Origin: an uncultured Serinicoccus sp.
GTDB taxonomy: Bacteria > Actinomycetota > Actinomycetes > Actinomycetales > Dermatophilaceae
Length of the DNA: 64,000 nt
Direction of reading: 5' to 3'
NCBI RefSeq assembly: GCF_947500995.1
Contig: NZ_CANMUA010000007.1
Location: 226,111 to 290,110, forward strand
Shown: positions 53,598 through 62,112 of the stretch, in pieces
Layout: every line of letters starts with the position of its first letter
Position numbering within the stretch: position 1 is the first letter of the stretch
Position numbers and translations under genes: made by a program
Notes under the pieces: generated by a model
Databases searched by the model: none
Seen by the model: only the letters and a program-made list of their open reading frames with translations
Told to the model about the DNA's origin: nothing

Positions 53598-56247
53598 GCG
53601 CGGGCACCCGGACCTGACCCTCGGCCCGCCGCCAGCCGGTGGACCTGACCAGCTCGTCCGTGCCGTCCCGCAGCACCGGTGAGAGCCGCCAGTGCTGACC
53701 GGCCAGACCGGGCACCGTCACGGTCCTGGCGTCCGGCGCGGCGTTCAGCACGACCAGCACGGCCTCGTCGTCGCCGGGTGCGCCGGCTGCCAGCGCGCGT
53801 CCGTCGACGAGCATGACCACGAGGTCCGGCGCCCCGTGCTCGGTCCCGGACACCGGGAACGACACGGCCGCCTGGATCGCCTCGGCCGACCCGAGCCGCA
53901 GCAGCGGGTGCGCCGAGCGCAGGCGCAGCAGGTCCAGGGCACAGCCGCGCGCCCGCGCCATGTCCGCCTCGGTCGGCACGAGCGAGGCGTCCGCGAGCAG
54001 CGGGGCCATGAGCTGCCACCGCGCCCCGTTGTCGGGCTCCGGCGGCAACCCCCGGGCGAAGCCGTTGTCGCGCAGCCCTGGGTCGTAGTGGTTGAACCAG
54101 TCTCCGGAGGCGTAGCTGTTGCGGTCCAGGCTCTTGCTGCGCAGCAGCTCGGCCCCGGCGTGCCAGAAGCTGATCCCCTGCGACAGGGTGACGGTCGCGA
54201 GGGCCAGGGTGTTGCGCCGCAGCCGCTGCGCCATGGGGGTGCTCAGTGGCAGCTTGAGGGTCAGGGTGTCCCAGAGGGTCTCGTTGTCATGGGCGTCGAC
54301 GTAGTTCACCACCTCCTCGGGGCTCGCGGCATACCCGCCTGCCGCTCCCCCGTAGTCGACCTGCTCGCCCACCACCTCGCGGCCGGTCTCCTGCGAGCGC
54401 AGACGCAGGCTGCGCAGACCACCGGCCAGACCCACCTGCAGCAGGTCGGTGTGCCGGGGGTCGCAACCCCCGGTGGCGAACCCGAGGCCCGACCGGGGAT
54501 CGGCGTCGTGGACGCTGCCGCCCCGCACCGCGTCGCGCAACCGGTCGTTGAAGGTGCCGATGCCGGTGCCGTCCAGCTGCCCCTGGGACGCCTGGTGGAA
54601 CCGGGCGTTGCCCGCCACCTCACCGAAGTCCCAGCCCTCGCCGTAGAGGTGCACCGCTGAGCCGTCCACCCCGTCGGTCTCGGGGGTCAGGGCGTCCAGG
54701 GCCGCCCGGACCGCCTCCAGGTCCCCCCGGCTGTGGTGGCCCATGAGGTCGAAGCGGAACCCGTCGACCCGGTAGTGGCGCACCCAGAGCACGCACCCGT
54801 CCACCATGAGCGTGCGCGCCAGGGCGTGCTCGGTGGCGATGTTCTGGCAGCACGTCGAGGTCTGCACGTCCCCGTCCTCGTCGAGCCGGTGGTAGTAGCC
54901 GGGGACGACCCGGTCCAGCACCGAGGACCGGTGGAGTCCGGAGTCGGTGGTGTGGTTGTAGACCTGGTCCAGCACGACCCGCAGCCCCAGCTCGTGCAGA
55001 CCGGCCACCATGGTGCGGAACTGCGCGGTGCGGGCGCCCCCGTGGGCCTGCCCGGGCGTGCTCGCGTAGGACCCTTCGGGGGCGAGGAAGTGCCAGGGGT
55101 CGTAGCCCCAGTTGAACGCGTCCCGCAGGGCGTGGGCCCGGACCCGTCGCTGCTGCTCGCTGCTGTCCGGCGGCAGGGCCGCGAGCGCACCGTCCGGCTC
55201 GTATGCCTGCGCGGCCGGGTCCTCCGGCACCGAGGTCAGGTCGAAGGTGGGGAGCAGGTGGACGCTGGTGAGGCCTGCGTCGGCGAGCCTGCGCAGGTGA
55301 CGCCGCCCCGTGCCGTCGGCGGCGAAGGCGAGGTAGGACCCCCGTTCCTCCGGGGGGAGGGTCTCGTCGTCGCGGGAGAAGTCGCGCACGTGGAGCTCGT
55401 AGATCGCCTGGTCGACCGCCCGGACGGCCGGGGGGACGGGCGCCTCCAGCCAGCGCCGCGGGGCGTGCGCGGGGTCGTCCAGGTCGACGAGCACGCTGTG
55501 CCGGGAGTCCAGGGACAGCCCGACCGACCAGGGGTCCGTCGTGCGCACCCGGCGGCGCTCACCGGTGCGCGGCAGGACATGGTCCAGCTCGAACCGGTAG
55601 CAGCGGTCCCCCCAGGAGGGCGTGCCGGTCGCGGTCCACGCGCCGTCCTCCTGGCGCTGCATCGGCACCCGCATCGGCTCCCCGGCCGGGGCCCACGCCC
55701 GGTCGTGGTCGGGCCCGGGCACCCCGTCCCAGAGCACCAGCTCGACGGCGCGGGCGGTGGGTGCCCACACCGCCACCGTGGGCACCCGCCGGCCGGGCTC
55801 CCCCACCCAGCTGACGCCGAGCGCCCGGCCCGCGACCGCCCGGGCATACAGGTCGTCGAGGACACCGGGGACCTGCAGCGAGGTGGCCAGCACCCCCGCT
55901 CCGGTGCCGTCGCGCCCGAGCAGGGCGACCTGGCCGGTCAGCAGGGTCGCCGCCCTCGCCGCCCCCTCCTCGTCCAGGCGTAGCGCGCGGCAGTCCGCCA
56001 GGTGCGGCCAGCGGCGCGCGAGCACGTCCGGGAGGGGGCCGTCGGCCAGGGTGAGCCGCAGCTCCTCGGCGGCACCCGCGCCGCGACGGTCGATCCCGCC
56101 GTCGGGAGCCACGCCGAGGCTCCAGGCCAGGTCCTGCGGGCCGACGCCCTGCGGCAGCACCGTGGTCGGGACGGCGAGGAGGTCGGCGGTCAGCCAGTGC
56201 GCGCGCGCACGGAGCAGGTCACGGGGGTCGGGGTCCACGTGGTCCAT
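53572..56247 (-). CDS. pulA: Pullulanase-type alpha-1,6-glucosidase, cytoplasmic
   Basis: An 891-residue GH13_13/14 debranching enzyme without a signal peptide. It has a short N-terminal pullulanase domain, a CBM48-like domain (VPTVAVWAPTARAVELVLWDG, about residues 150-260), then the barrel: VLDQVYNHT, DGFRFDLMGHHS with the nucleophile near residue 499, YGEGWDFGE with the acid/base, and VDAHDNE. The C terminus is a DUF3372-like beta domain. It starts 13 bases after the amylopullulanase stop and closely resembles that enzyme's C-terminal half. It probably trims imported branched dextrins. Confidence 0.93.
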   Translation of the reverse strand: MDHVDPDPRDLLRARAHWLTADLLAVPTTVLPQGVGPQDLAWSLGVAPDGGIDRRGAGAAEELRLTLADGPLPDVLARRWPHLADCRALRLDEEGAARAATLLTGQVALLGRDGTGAGVLATSLQVPGVLDDLYARAVAGRALGVSWVGEPGRRVPTVAVWAPTARAVELVLWDGVPGPDHDRAWAPAGEPMRVPMQRQEDGAWTATGTPSWGDRCYRFELDHVLPRTGERRRVRTTDPWSVGLSLDSRHSVLVDLDDPAHAPRRWLEAPVPPAVRAVDQAIYELHVRDFSRDDETLPPEERGSYLAFAADGTGRRHLRRLADAGLTSVHLLPTFDLTSVPEDPAAQAYEPDGALAALPPDSSEQQRRVRAHALRDAFNWGYDPWHFLAPEGSYASTPGQAHGGARTAQFRTMVAGLHELGLRVVLDQVYNHTTDSGLHRSSVLDRVVPGYYHRLDEDGDVQTSTCCQNIATEHALARTLMVDGCVLWVRHYRVDGFRFDLMGHHSRGDLEAVRAALDALTPETDGVDGSAVHLYGEGWDFGEVAGNARFHQASQGQLDGTGIGTFNDRLRDAVRGGSVHDADPRSGLGFATGGCDPRHTDLLQVGLAGGLRSLRLRSQETGREVVGEQVDYGGAAGGYAASPEEVVNYVDAHDNETLWDTLTLKLPLSTPMAQRLRRNTLALATVTLSQGISFWHAGAELLRSKSLDRNSYASGDWFNHYDPGLRDNGFARGLPPEPDNGARWQLMAPLLADASLVPTEADMARARGCALDLLRLRSAHPLLRLGSAEAIQAAVSFPVSGTEHGAPDLVVMLVDGRALAAGAPGDDEAVLVVLNAAPDARTVTVPGLAGQHWRLSPVLRDGTDELVRSTGWRRAEGQVRVPALTAALLVR

Positions 56248-56260
56248 CCTGCCCCGGACC

Positions 56261-59200
56261 TCACGGCTGGACGAAGACCGCCACGGTGCGGGCCGGCACC
56301 CGGGCCCTGCCGGACGCCGCGTCCCACGTCGCCTCCGTGACGACCTCGTCGGCACCGTCGGCCTGGACGGGCGAGAGCTCCAGCTGCTCGCCCTCCAGCC
56401 CGGGGACGACCTGGTCCACCTGCTGCCCGCTGGCGTTGAACACCACGACCAGACCGTCCAGCGCGGGATCGACGTCGGCACCCACGGTGTCGTCCACCCG
56501 CATGACGACGACCTGGGCGTCTCCGTCGGGGGTTCCCGAGACGGGGAAGGACACCTTCTGCTGGACCAGCGCGGGGTCGGCCAGGCGGAAGAGGTCGCTG
56601 GAGAACCGCAGCCGCAGCAGGTCGGCCGCCATCGCCGAGGCCTGCTCGATGTCGGCCGGCCGCGGCGCGAGCGCCGGGTCGGCGAGCAGCGGACGCATGA
56701 CCTCCCACGTGTCCTCGTTGTCCGCCGCGGGGGGCAGACCCCGACCGAAGCCGTTGTCGGTCATGGTGAAGTCGAGCACGTTGAACCAGTCGCCGCTGTT
56801 GTAGGAGTTGCGGTCCAGGCTCTTGCTGCGCAGGAGGTCGGCCCCACCGTGCCAGAAGCTGATCGACTGGGACAGGGCTGTGGTGGACAGGGCCACGGTG
56901 TTCATCCGGACCCGGTCCTGCATGGGCAGGTCCGGCGGCAGCTTGAGGGTGAGGGCGTCGAAGATCGTCTCGTTGTCGTGGGCGTCGACGTAGGTGACGA
57001 CCTCGTCCGGGTGCTCGGCGTAGCCCGCGGGCGAGCCGTTGTAGGAGATCTGCTCGCCGGTCACCACCTCGCCGGTCTCCTGGCTGCGCAGCTGCAGGTC
57101 GCGCAGGTTGCCCGCCAGGCCGAGCTGCACGAGGTCGGTGTCGTTGCCGCTCGTGCCCCCGGTGGCGAAACCCTTCTCGGCCCTCGGGTCCTCGTCGAAG
57201 GGCCCGCCGCCGCGGGCGCCGTCGCGCAGCCGGTCGTTGAAGGTGCCGATCGCGGTGCCGTCCAGCTGCCCCTGGGTCGCCTGGTAGAACCGCGCGTTGT
57301 CCGCGACCTCGCCGAAGTTCCAGCCCTCGCCGTACAACGTCACCTGCCGGCCGTCGACCCCGTCCCGCCGGACGGTGAGCTCGTCGAGCGCCGAGCGGAC
57401 GGCCTCCATGTTGGCCCGGCTGTGGTGTCCCATGAGGTCGAACCGGAACCCGTCGACCTGGTAGTCCCGCGCCCACAGCACCACCGCGTCGACCATGAGC
57501 TTCTGCGCCATGGCGTGCTCGGTGGCGAGGTTCTGGCAGCAGGTCGAGGTCTCCACCTGCCCGACGTCGTCCAGCCGGTGGTAGTACCCGGGCACCACCT
57601 TGTCGAGCACGCTCTTCTCGCCCTGGCCGGACTGCGCAGTGTGGTTGAACACCTGGTCCAGGACCACACGCATCCCCGACTCGTGCAGCGCACCGACCAT
57701 GGTGCGGAACTCGGCCACCCGGGCACCGCCCTCGGCGGCCGCCGTGGTGGAGGCGTAGGAGCCCTCGGGCGCCATGAAGTGCCACGGGTCGTAGCCCCAG
57801 TTGAAGGCGTCCGCGTCGGCCTGGGCCATGACGCACGCCTGCTGCTCGGTGCTGTCCGGCGGCAGCGCCCGGAGGTCGCAGTCCGGGTCGGGCACGCCGT
57901 CCGCGTCCGCCGTGGTCTCCGGGATCGAGGCGATGTCGAAGGTCGGCAGGAGGTGCACCGTGTTCATCCCCGCCTCGGCCAACGCCTCCAGGTGCCGCCG
58001 CCCGTAGCCGTCCTCGGCGAAGGCGAGGTACGACCCGCGCAGCTCGGCCGGCACGTCCGGGTCGGCCATGGAGAAGTCGCGCACGTGCAGCTCGTAGAGC
58101 GTCTGGTCGACCTCCTCGCGCAGCTGCGGGGCCCGCGCCCGCTGCCAGACGCGGGGCTGCCAGCGCCGGTCGGCGAGGTCGACGACGACGGAGCGCTCGC
58201 TGTCGAGGGTCAGGGCGACCGAGTAGGGGTCGGTGACCCGGTTGGTCTCCACGGCACCGGTCGCCGGCACGTAGACGTCCACCTCGTAGAGGTACTCGCG
58301 CCCGGACCAGGACCTCGTGCCCCTGGCCTCCCACGTGCCGTCCTCCGACCGTCGCATCGAGGACACCCGCGGGTCACCCTCCCCGCCCTGCGGCCAGCTC
58401 AGCAGCCGCACGTCCTGCGCGGTCGGCGCCCAGACGCGCAGCGTCGGGGTGGCCCCCCGCCAGCTCACGCCGAGGTCGGTGTCGGCCGCCCGGGCGGCGT
58501 AGAGGTCGTCGAGGACGCCCGGGACCTGGACCCCGGTCGCGTCCCGCAGACGGCCCAGGTCGTCGTACATCGCGACCGCCACCTGGCCGGTGAGGATGTC
58601 GCCGGCGGCGCGGGCGCTCTGCCGGTCCAGCCGGAGGGCGAGGTAGCCCTCGAGGTGCGGGAACTCCTCGAGCACCTCGTCAGGGAGCCCGTCCGGGTCG
58701 AGAGTCAGCGGGGAGGAGGAGCCCCCGGTGACGGCCTCGGCGTCGATCCCCAGCCCGCCGTCGGCGGACCAGTGCAGACGCCAGTCCCGCAGCGCGGGGT
58801 CGTCGACCCCCTCGGCGGGCCACGCCACCAGGCCCTCGCGCACCCAGTAGGCCCGCTGCGAGCCGAGGTCCGGCGCCACGCCGGCCTCGGACGTGGTCGC
58901 GCTCAGCACGTGGGTCTCCAGGTCGTAGCTGAAGGTCGTCCGCACCCCGTCGGAGGGCACGGAGAAGCCGATGTCGGCGCCGTCCCGCTCACCGCCCGCG
59001 CCGTAGTTCTCGTCCCAGGACAGGCCGTGCGCCACCTTGAGCTCGTAGGTGCCGGCCGGGATCGCGGTGGTGGCAAAGGTATACGTGCCGTCGCCGTCCG
59101 GGTCGATGAGCCAGGGGGCCATGCAGGAGGGATCCCAGTCACCGGGGCAGCCCAGCTCGCTCTGCATCGAGCCGGGAGCGGTGATGATCGGGCCCTCCGC

Positions 59201-61990
59201 GTCGGAGGTGACGTAGTGGCGGGCGTGCTCGTAGTAGAAGGTCACCGGCCCGCCGTCGGCCTCGTAGGCGATGTTGGCACCGCCGGGGGCGCCACCGGCG
59301 CCGTAGTTCTCGTCCCACGAGCGGTCGATCGCGGCCTTGTACTCGTAGTCGCCGGCGGGGATCGCGCCGGCGTCGTAGGTCCGCTTCCACACGCTGTCGG
59401 CCGCGTCCAGCGAGAGCTGGGCCTGGTCGCAGTCGGGCTGCCAGTCACCCGGGCACCCCATGGCCGCGTTGTGGTTGCCCGGGACGCCCACGGCCCCCGG
59501 CTGCTCCACCGGGCCGATGGGGTCGACGCCACCGCCACCACCGCCGCCGCTGCCGGGGTCACCCACGATGCCGTACCCGGAGGACCCCGACACGTTGCCG
59601 GAGTGGTCCTGCAGGACGGCGCGGTACTCCAGCAGCGTGCCGTTCGGCATACCGCTGACGTCGTGGAAGACGCGGTAGGGGGCGTGGTCGTCGGTGCCGA
59701 GCACCGTCCAGTCGGCCACCCCGACGGGGCGGTAGGCGAAGGTCACCTGCGCGAAGACGTTCTCCGGCACGGCGGCGGCGATCTCGGCGCGGCCGCCGAC
59801 CACCTCTCCGGCCGACGGGCTGCGCAGCGTCACCACCGGCGCCTCGCGCCGGGGACGCAACGGGCTCTCGGCCCGGTACACCTCGACCGACAGCGGGGCG
59901 ACGTCCACGGTGAGTCGCCCCTCGGCGCCGGTGATGATCCGGCCCCGGTCGCCGTAGATGGCGCGGTAGAGGGTCCGTGGACCGTAGGTCGGCACCGTCG
60001 CCTGCTGCGGCTCCTCGGAGTTGTTCGCGACCACGACGTACTCCACCTGCTCCTCGGCGTCGATGCGGGAGAAGGCGTAGATCCCCGCCTCGTCGCTGGC
60101 GTAGCGGTGGACCTGAGCGCCGTCGGCGAGCGCAGGGTTGGCAGCGACCAGGTCGCTCAGCGCGGCGATCTGCCGGTACAGCGGGTGCCGGGTGTCGTAG
60201 CGGTCCCGCGCCCCGGAGGGGGCGCCGATGACCGGCTCGGTGGCGTACTGCTCGACCTGGGTCGCGAACATGTCCTGCCGGGCGTCCTTGTCACCCCCGC
60301 TGCCGATGAACCCCTGCTCGTCCCCGTAGTAGACGACCGGCTGTCCGCGGGTGAGGAACATGAGGGCGTTGGTCAGCTCGACCCGCCGCTGGAGGTCCTG
60401 CCCGGAGTGGTCCGCGGCGAGCATCATCGCGGCACGACCCATGTCGTGGTTCCCGGTGAAGGTGGGTAGCTGGTAGGCGTTGGAGTCGGCGTCGGTGTAG
60501 TAGTCGTCCTGGGCGTAGAAGCTGCGCAGGTCGGTCGTGGCGGCGCCCTTCGCGAACCCGATGGCGCGGGCCTGGAACCCGAAGTCGATGACGGCCTGCA
60601 GATCCCCCTCGGTGGTGAAGCCGGAGAGGTACTCGGGGTCGGCGTCGTAGACCTCGCCGAACATGAAGAAGTCGTCGTTGCCCGCCCGGGCGGCCTCGAG
60701 GACCCGCGGGCTGAACTCCTGCCAGAACTCCAGGTTGACGTGCTTGACGGTGTCGATGCGGAAACCGTCGATGCCGAGGTCTGCCCAGGTGGAGTAGATG
60801 TCGACCATGCCGTCGACGACCTCGGGGTTCTCGGTGAACAGGTCGTCCAGACCGACGAAGTCGCCGTAGAGGCTGGACTCGCCGGCGAAGGTGGAGTCTC
60901 CGCGGTTGTGGTAGAGCGTCGGGTCGTTCAGCCAGTCCGGCACCTTGACCTCGGCGTCGGCCTCGCTACGGAAGACCGGCGTGTAGGGAAAGGACACCTC
61001 GGGGTCGAGCAGCGGGAAGGGCGTGCCGACGTAGTCGCGGTCGTCGAAGACGGCGCCGGAGGCGTCACGGTAGGGCTCGGCCTCCTTGTCGACGTAGCCG
61101 TACTCCCCCTCGGCGTAGTCGATGACGTCGGCCGTGTGGTTGGTGATGATGTCGAAGTAGACCTTCATCCCCCGGGAGTGCGCCTCGTCGACGAGCGCCT
61201 TCATCTCCTCGTTGGTCCCGAGGTGCGGGTCGATCTGGGTGAAGTCGGTGACCCAGTAGCCGTGGTAGCCGGCGCTGGCGTCCGCCCCCTCGCCCTGGAC
61301 GGGCCGGTTCTTGAAGCTGGGGGTCAGCCAGATAGCGGTGGTCCCCAGCCCCTCGATGTAGTCCAGCCGGTCCTGGATGCCCGCCAGGTCTCCGCCGTGG
61401 AAGAAGCCCTTGTCCGTCGGGTCGAGACCGTGCTGCAGCCGGTCGCCCTCGATGCCGGCCGTGTCGTTGGTCGGGTCGCCGTTGGCGAAACGGTCCGCCA
61501 TGACGAAGTAGAACTGCTCCCTGGTCACCGGCGCGCGCAGGCTGTCCCCGGCCAGGGCCTCGTCCTGCTCGGCGTCGGACGGCTCGAGCACCGGCACCAG
61601 GCCCACCTGGTCGGTGGCGTCGTCGAAGGAGAACTCGAGGGCGGCGGGCCCCTGGACCTCGAAGGAGAGGTTCTCCTCGGGGTATGCCTCGTCCCAGCCC
61701 CCGTCGAGAGCGATCTTGTACTCCCACCGGCCCGCGGGCACCTCGAAGGTGGAGCGGTACACCTCCGGGCTGCCGTCGACCGCGGTCAGCCTGGTGGCCT
61801 CGCACGACGGCTCCCAGTCGGCTTCGCAGCCCAGCTCGTCCTGCAGGTCCCCCACCAGTGTCACCGTGCGCGCCTCCTGCGCGAGGGCCGGCGCGGGGGT
61901 CAGGGCCTGCCCGGCCAGGGTGGCGGCACCGGTGGTGGCCAGCAGCGTCGAGGCGAGCAGCATGCCGACAGCAGGACGTGGACGCATCAT
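56261..61990 (-). CDS. Secreted amylopullulanase (alpha-amylase plus pullulanase in one chain)
   Basis: A 1909-residue exoenzyme. Signal peptide with an ALA cleavage site at about residue 37. An X25-type starch-binding domain follows (43-135). The first GH13 alpha-amylase barrel (about 155-690) has DIITNHT, GFRIDTVKH near 408, FGEVYD near 445 and TGNHD near 512. An Ig-like domain and a GGGGGGG linker near 813 lead to two more X25 domains (about 837 and 938, each with GCPGDWxPxC). The pullulanase half has the DGFRFDLMGHHS nucleophile near 1517 and ends like pulA. It would cut both alpha-1,4 and alpha-1,6 bonds of starch outside the cell. GGAG is 6 bases before the ATG. Confidence 0.93.
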   Translation of the reverse strand: MMRPRPAVGMLLASTLLATTGAATLAGQALTPAPALAQEARTVTLVGDLQDELGCEADWEPSCEATRLTAVDGSPEVYRSTFEVPAGRWEYKIALDGGWDEAYPEENLSFEVQGPAALEFSFDDATDQVGLVPVLEPSDAEQDEALAGDSLRAPVTREQFYFVMADRFANGDPTNDTAGIEGDRLQHGLDPTDKGFFHGGDLAGIQDRLDYIEGLGTTAIWLTPSFKNRPVQGEGADASAGYHGYWVTDFTQIDPHLGTNEEMKALVDEAHSRGMKVYFDIITNHTADVIDYAEGEYGYVDKEAEPYRDASGAVFDDRDYVGTPFPLLDPEVSFPYTPVFRSEADAEVKVPDWLNDPTLYHNRGDSTFAGESSLYGDFVGLDDLFTENPEVVDGMVDIYSTWADLGIDGFRIDTVKHVNLEFWQEFSPRVLEAARAGNDDFFMFGEVYDADPEYLSGFTTEGDLQAVIDFGFQARAIGFAKGAATTDLRSFYAQDDYYTDADSNAYQLPTFTGNHDMGRAAMMLAADHSGQDLQRRVELTNALMFLTRGQPVVYYGDEQGFIGSGGDKDARQDMFATQVEQYATEPVIGAPSGARDRYDTRHPLYRQIAALSDLVAANPALADGAQVHRYASDEAGIYAFSRIDAEEQVEYVVVANNSEEPQQATVPTYGPRTLYRAIYGDRGRIITGAEGRLTVDVAPLSVEVYRAESPLRPRREAPVVTLRSPSAGEVVGGRAEIAAAVPENVFAQVTFAYRPVGVADWTVLGTDDHAPYRVFHDVSGMPNGTLLEYRAVLQDHSGNVSGSSGYGIVGDPGSGGGGGGGVDPIGPVEQPGAVGVPGNHNAAMGCPGDWQPDCDQAQLSLDAADSVWKRTYDAGAIPAGDYEYKAAIDRSWDENYGAGGAPGGANIAYEADGGPVTFYYEHARHYVTSDAEGPIITAPGSMQSELGCPGDWDPSCMAPWLIDPDGDGTYTFATTAIPAGTYELKVAHGLSWDENYGAGGERDGADIGFSVPSDGVRTTFSYDLETHVLSATTSEAGVAPDLGSQRAYWVREGLVAWPAEGVDDPALRDWRLHWSADGGLGIDAEAVTGGSSSPLTLDPDGLPDEVLEEFPHLEGYLALRLDRQSARAAGDILTGQVAVAMYDDLGRLRDATGVQVPGVLDDLYAARAADTDLGVSWRGATPTLRVWAPTAQDVRLLSWPQGGEGDPRVSSMRRSEDGTWEARGTRSWSGREYLYEVDVYVPATGAVETNRVTDPYSVALTLDSERSVVVDLADRRWQPRVWQRARAPQLREEVDQTLYELHVRDFSMADPDVPAELRGSYLAFAEDGYGRRHLEALAEAGMNTVHLLPTFDIASIPETTADADGVPDPDCDLRALPPDSTEQQACVMAQADADAFNWGYDPWHFMAPEGSYASTTAAAEGGARVAEFRTMVGALHESGMRVVLDQVFNHTAQSGQGEKSVLDKVVPGYYHRLDDVGQVETSTCCQNLATEHAMAQKLMVDAVVLWARDYQVDGFRFDLMGHHSRANMEAVRSALDELTVRRDGVDGRQVTLYGEGWNFGEVADNARFYQATQGQLDGTAIGTFNDRLRDGARGGGPFDEDPRAEKGFATGGTSGNDTDLVQLGLAGNLRDLQLRSQETGEVVTGEQISYNGSPAGYAEHPDEVVTYVDAHDNETIFDALTLKLPPDLPMQDRVRMNTVALSTTALSQSISFWHGGADLLRSKSLDRNSYNSGDWFNVLDFTMTDNGFGRGLPPAADNEDTWEVMRPLLADPALAPRPADIEQASAMAADLLRLRFSSDLFRLADPALVQQKVSFPVSGTPDGDAQVVVMRVDDTVGADVDPALDGLVVVFNASGQQVDQVVPGLEGEQLELSPVQADGADEVVTEATWDAASGRARVPARTVAVFVQP

Positions 61991-62041
61991 TGCGATCTCC
62001 AGGGTGGGGCAGCGGGACGGTGCGGTGGGACGGTGCTGCCC

Positions 62042-62070
62042 AACCTAGAACCATCCTGCACAGAACACAA
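62042..62070 (-). promoter_or_regulatory. Amylopullulanase promoter
   Basis: Minus strand: -35 TTGTGT (62070-62065), a 17-base spacer, -10 TAGGTT (62047-62042). The leader of about 45 bases carries GGAG before the ATG. The -35 directly abuts the 30-bp palindrome. Confidence 0.6.
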
Positions 62071-62100
62071 CAGGCTGCTGCAAGATCTTGCAGCAGCCTG
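62071..62100. promoter_or_regulatory. Perfect 30-bp palindrome centred on AAGATCTT
   Basis: Half-site CAGGCTGCTGCAAGA (62071-62085) is followed at once by its exact complement (62086-62100), with no spacer. It lies 12 bases after the Stealth gene stop and touches the -35 of the amylopullulanase promoter. It contains CTGCAAG/CTTGCAG, which resembles the repeats known upstream of Streptomyces amylase genes controlled by the LacI-type MalR. As RNA it is also a hairpin followed by a T-rich stretch, so it may end the Stealth transcript as well. Confidence 0.65.
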
Positions 62101-62112
62101 CTGCGCCGGGTG

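Noticed and set aside
55622..60469. Plus-strand open frame of about 1600 codons opposite the pullulanase genes
   Set aside because: Shadow of the two minus-strand glycosidase genes; composition is random-like and the opposite strand has full catalytic motifs.
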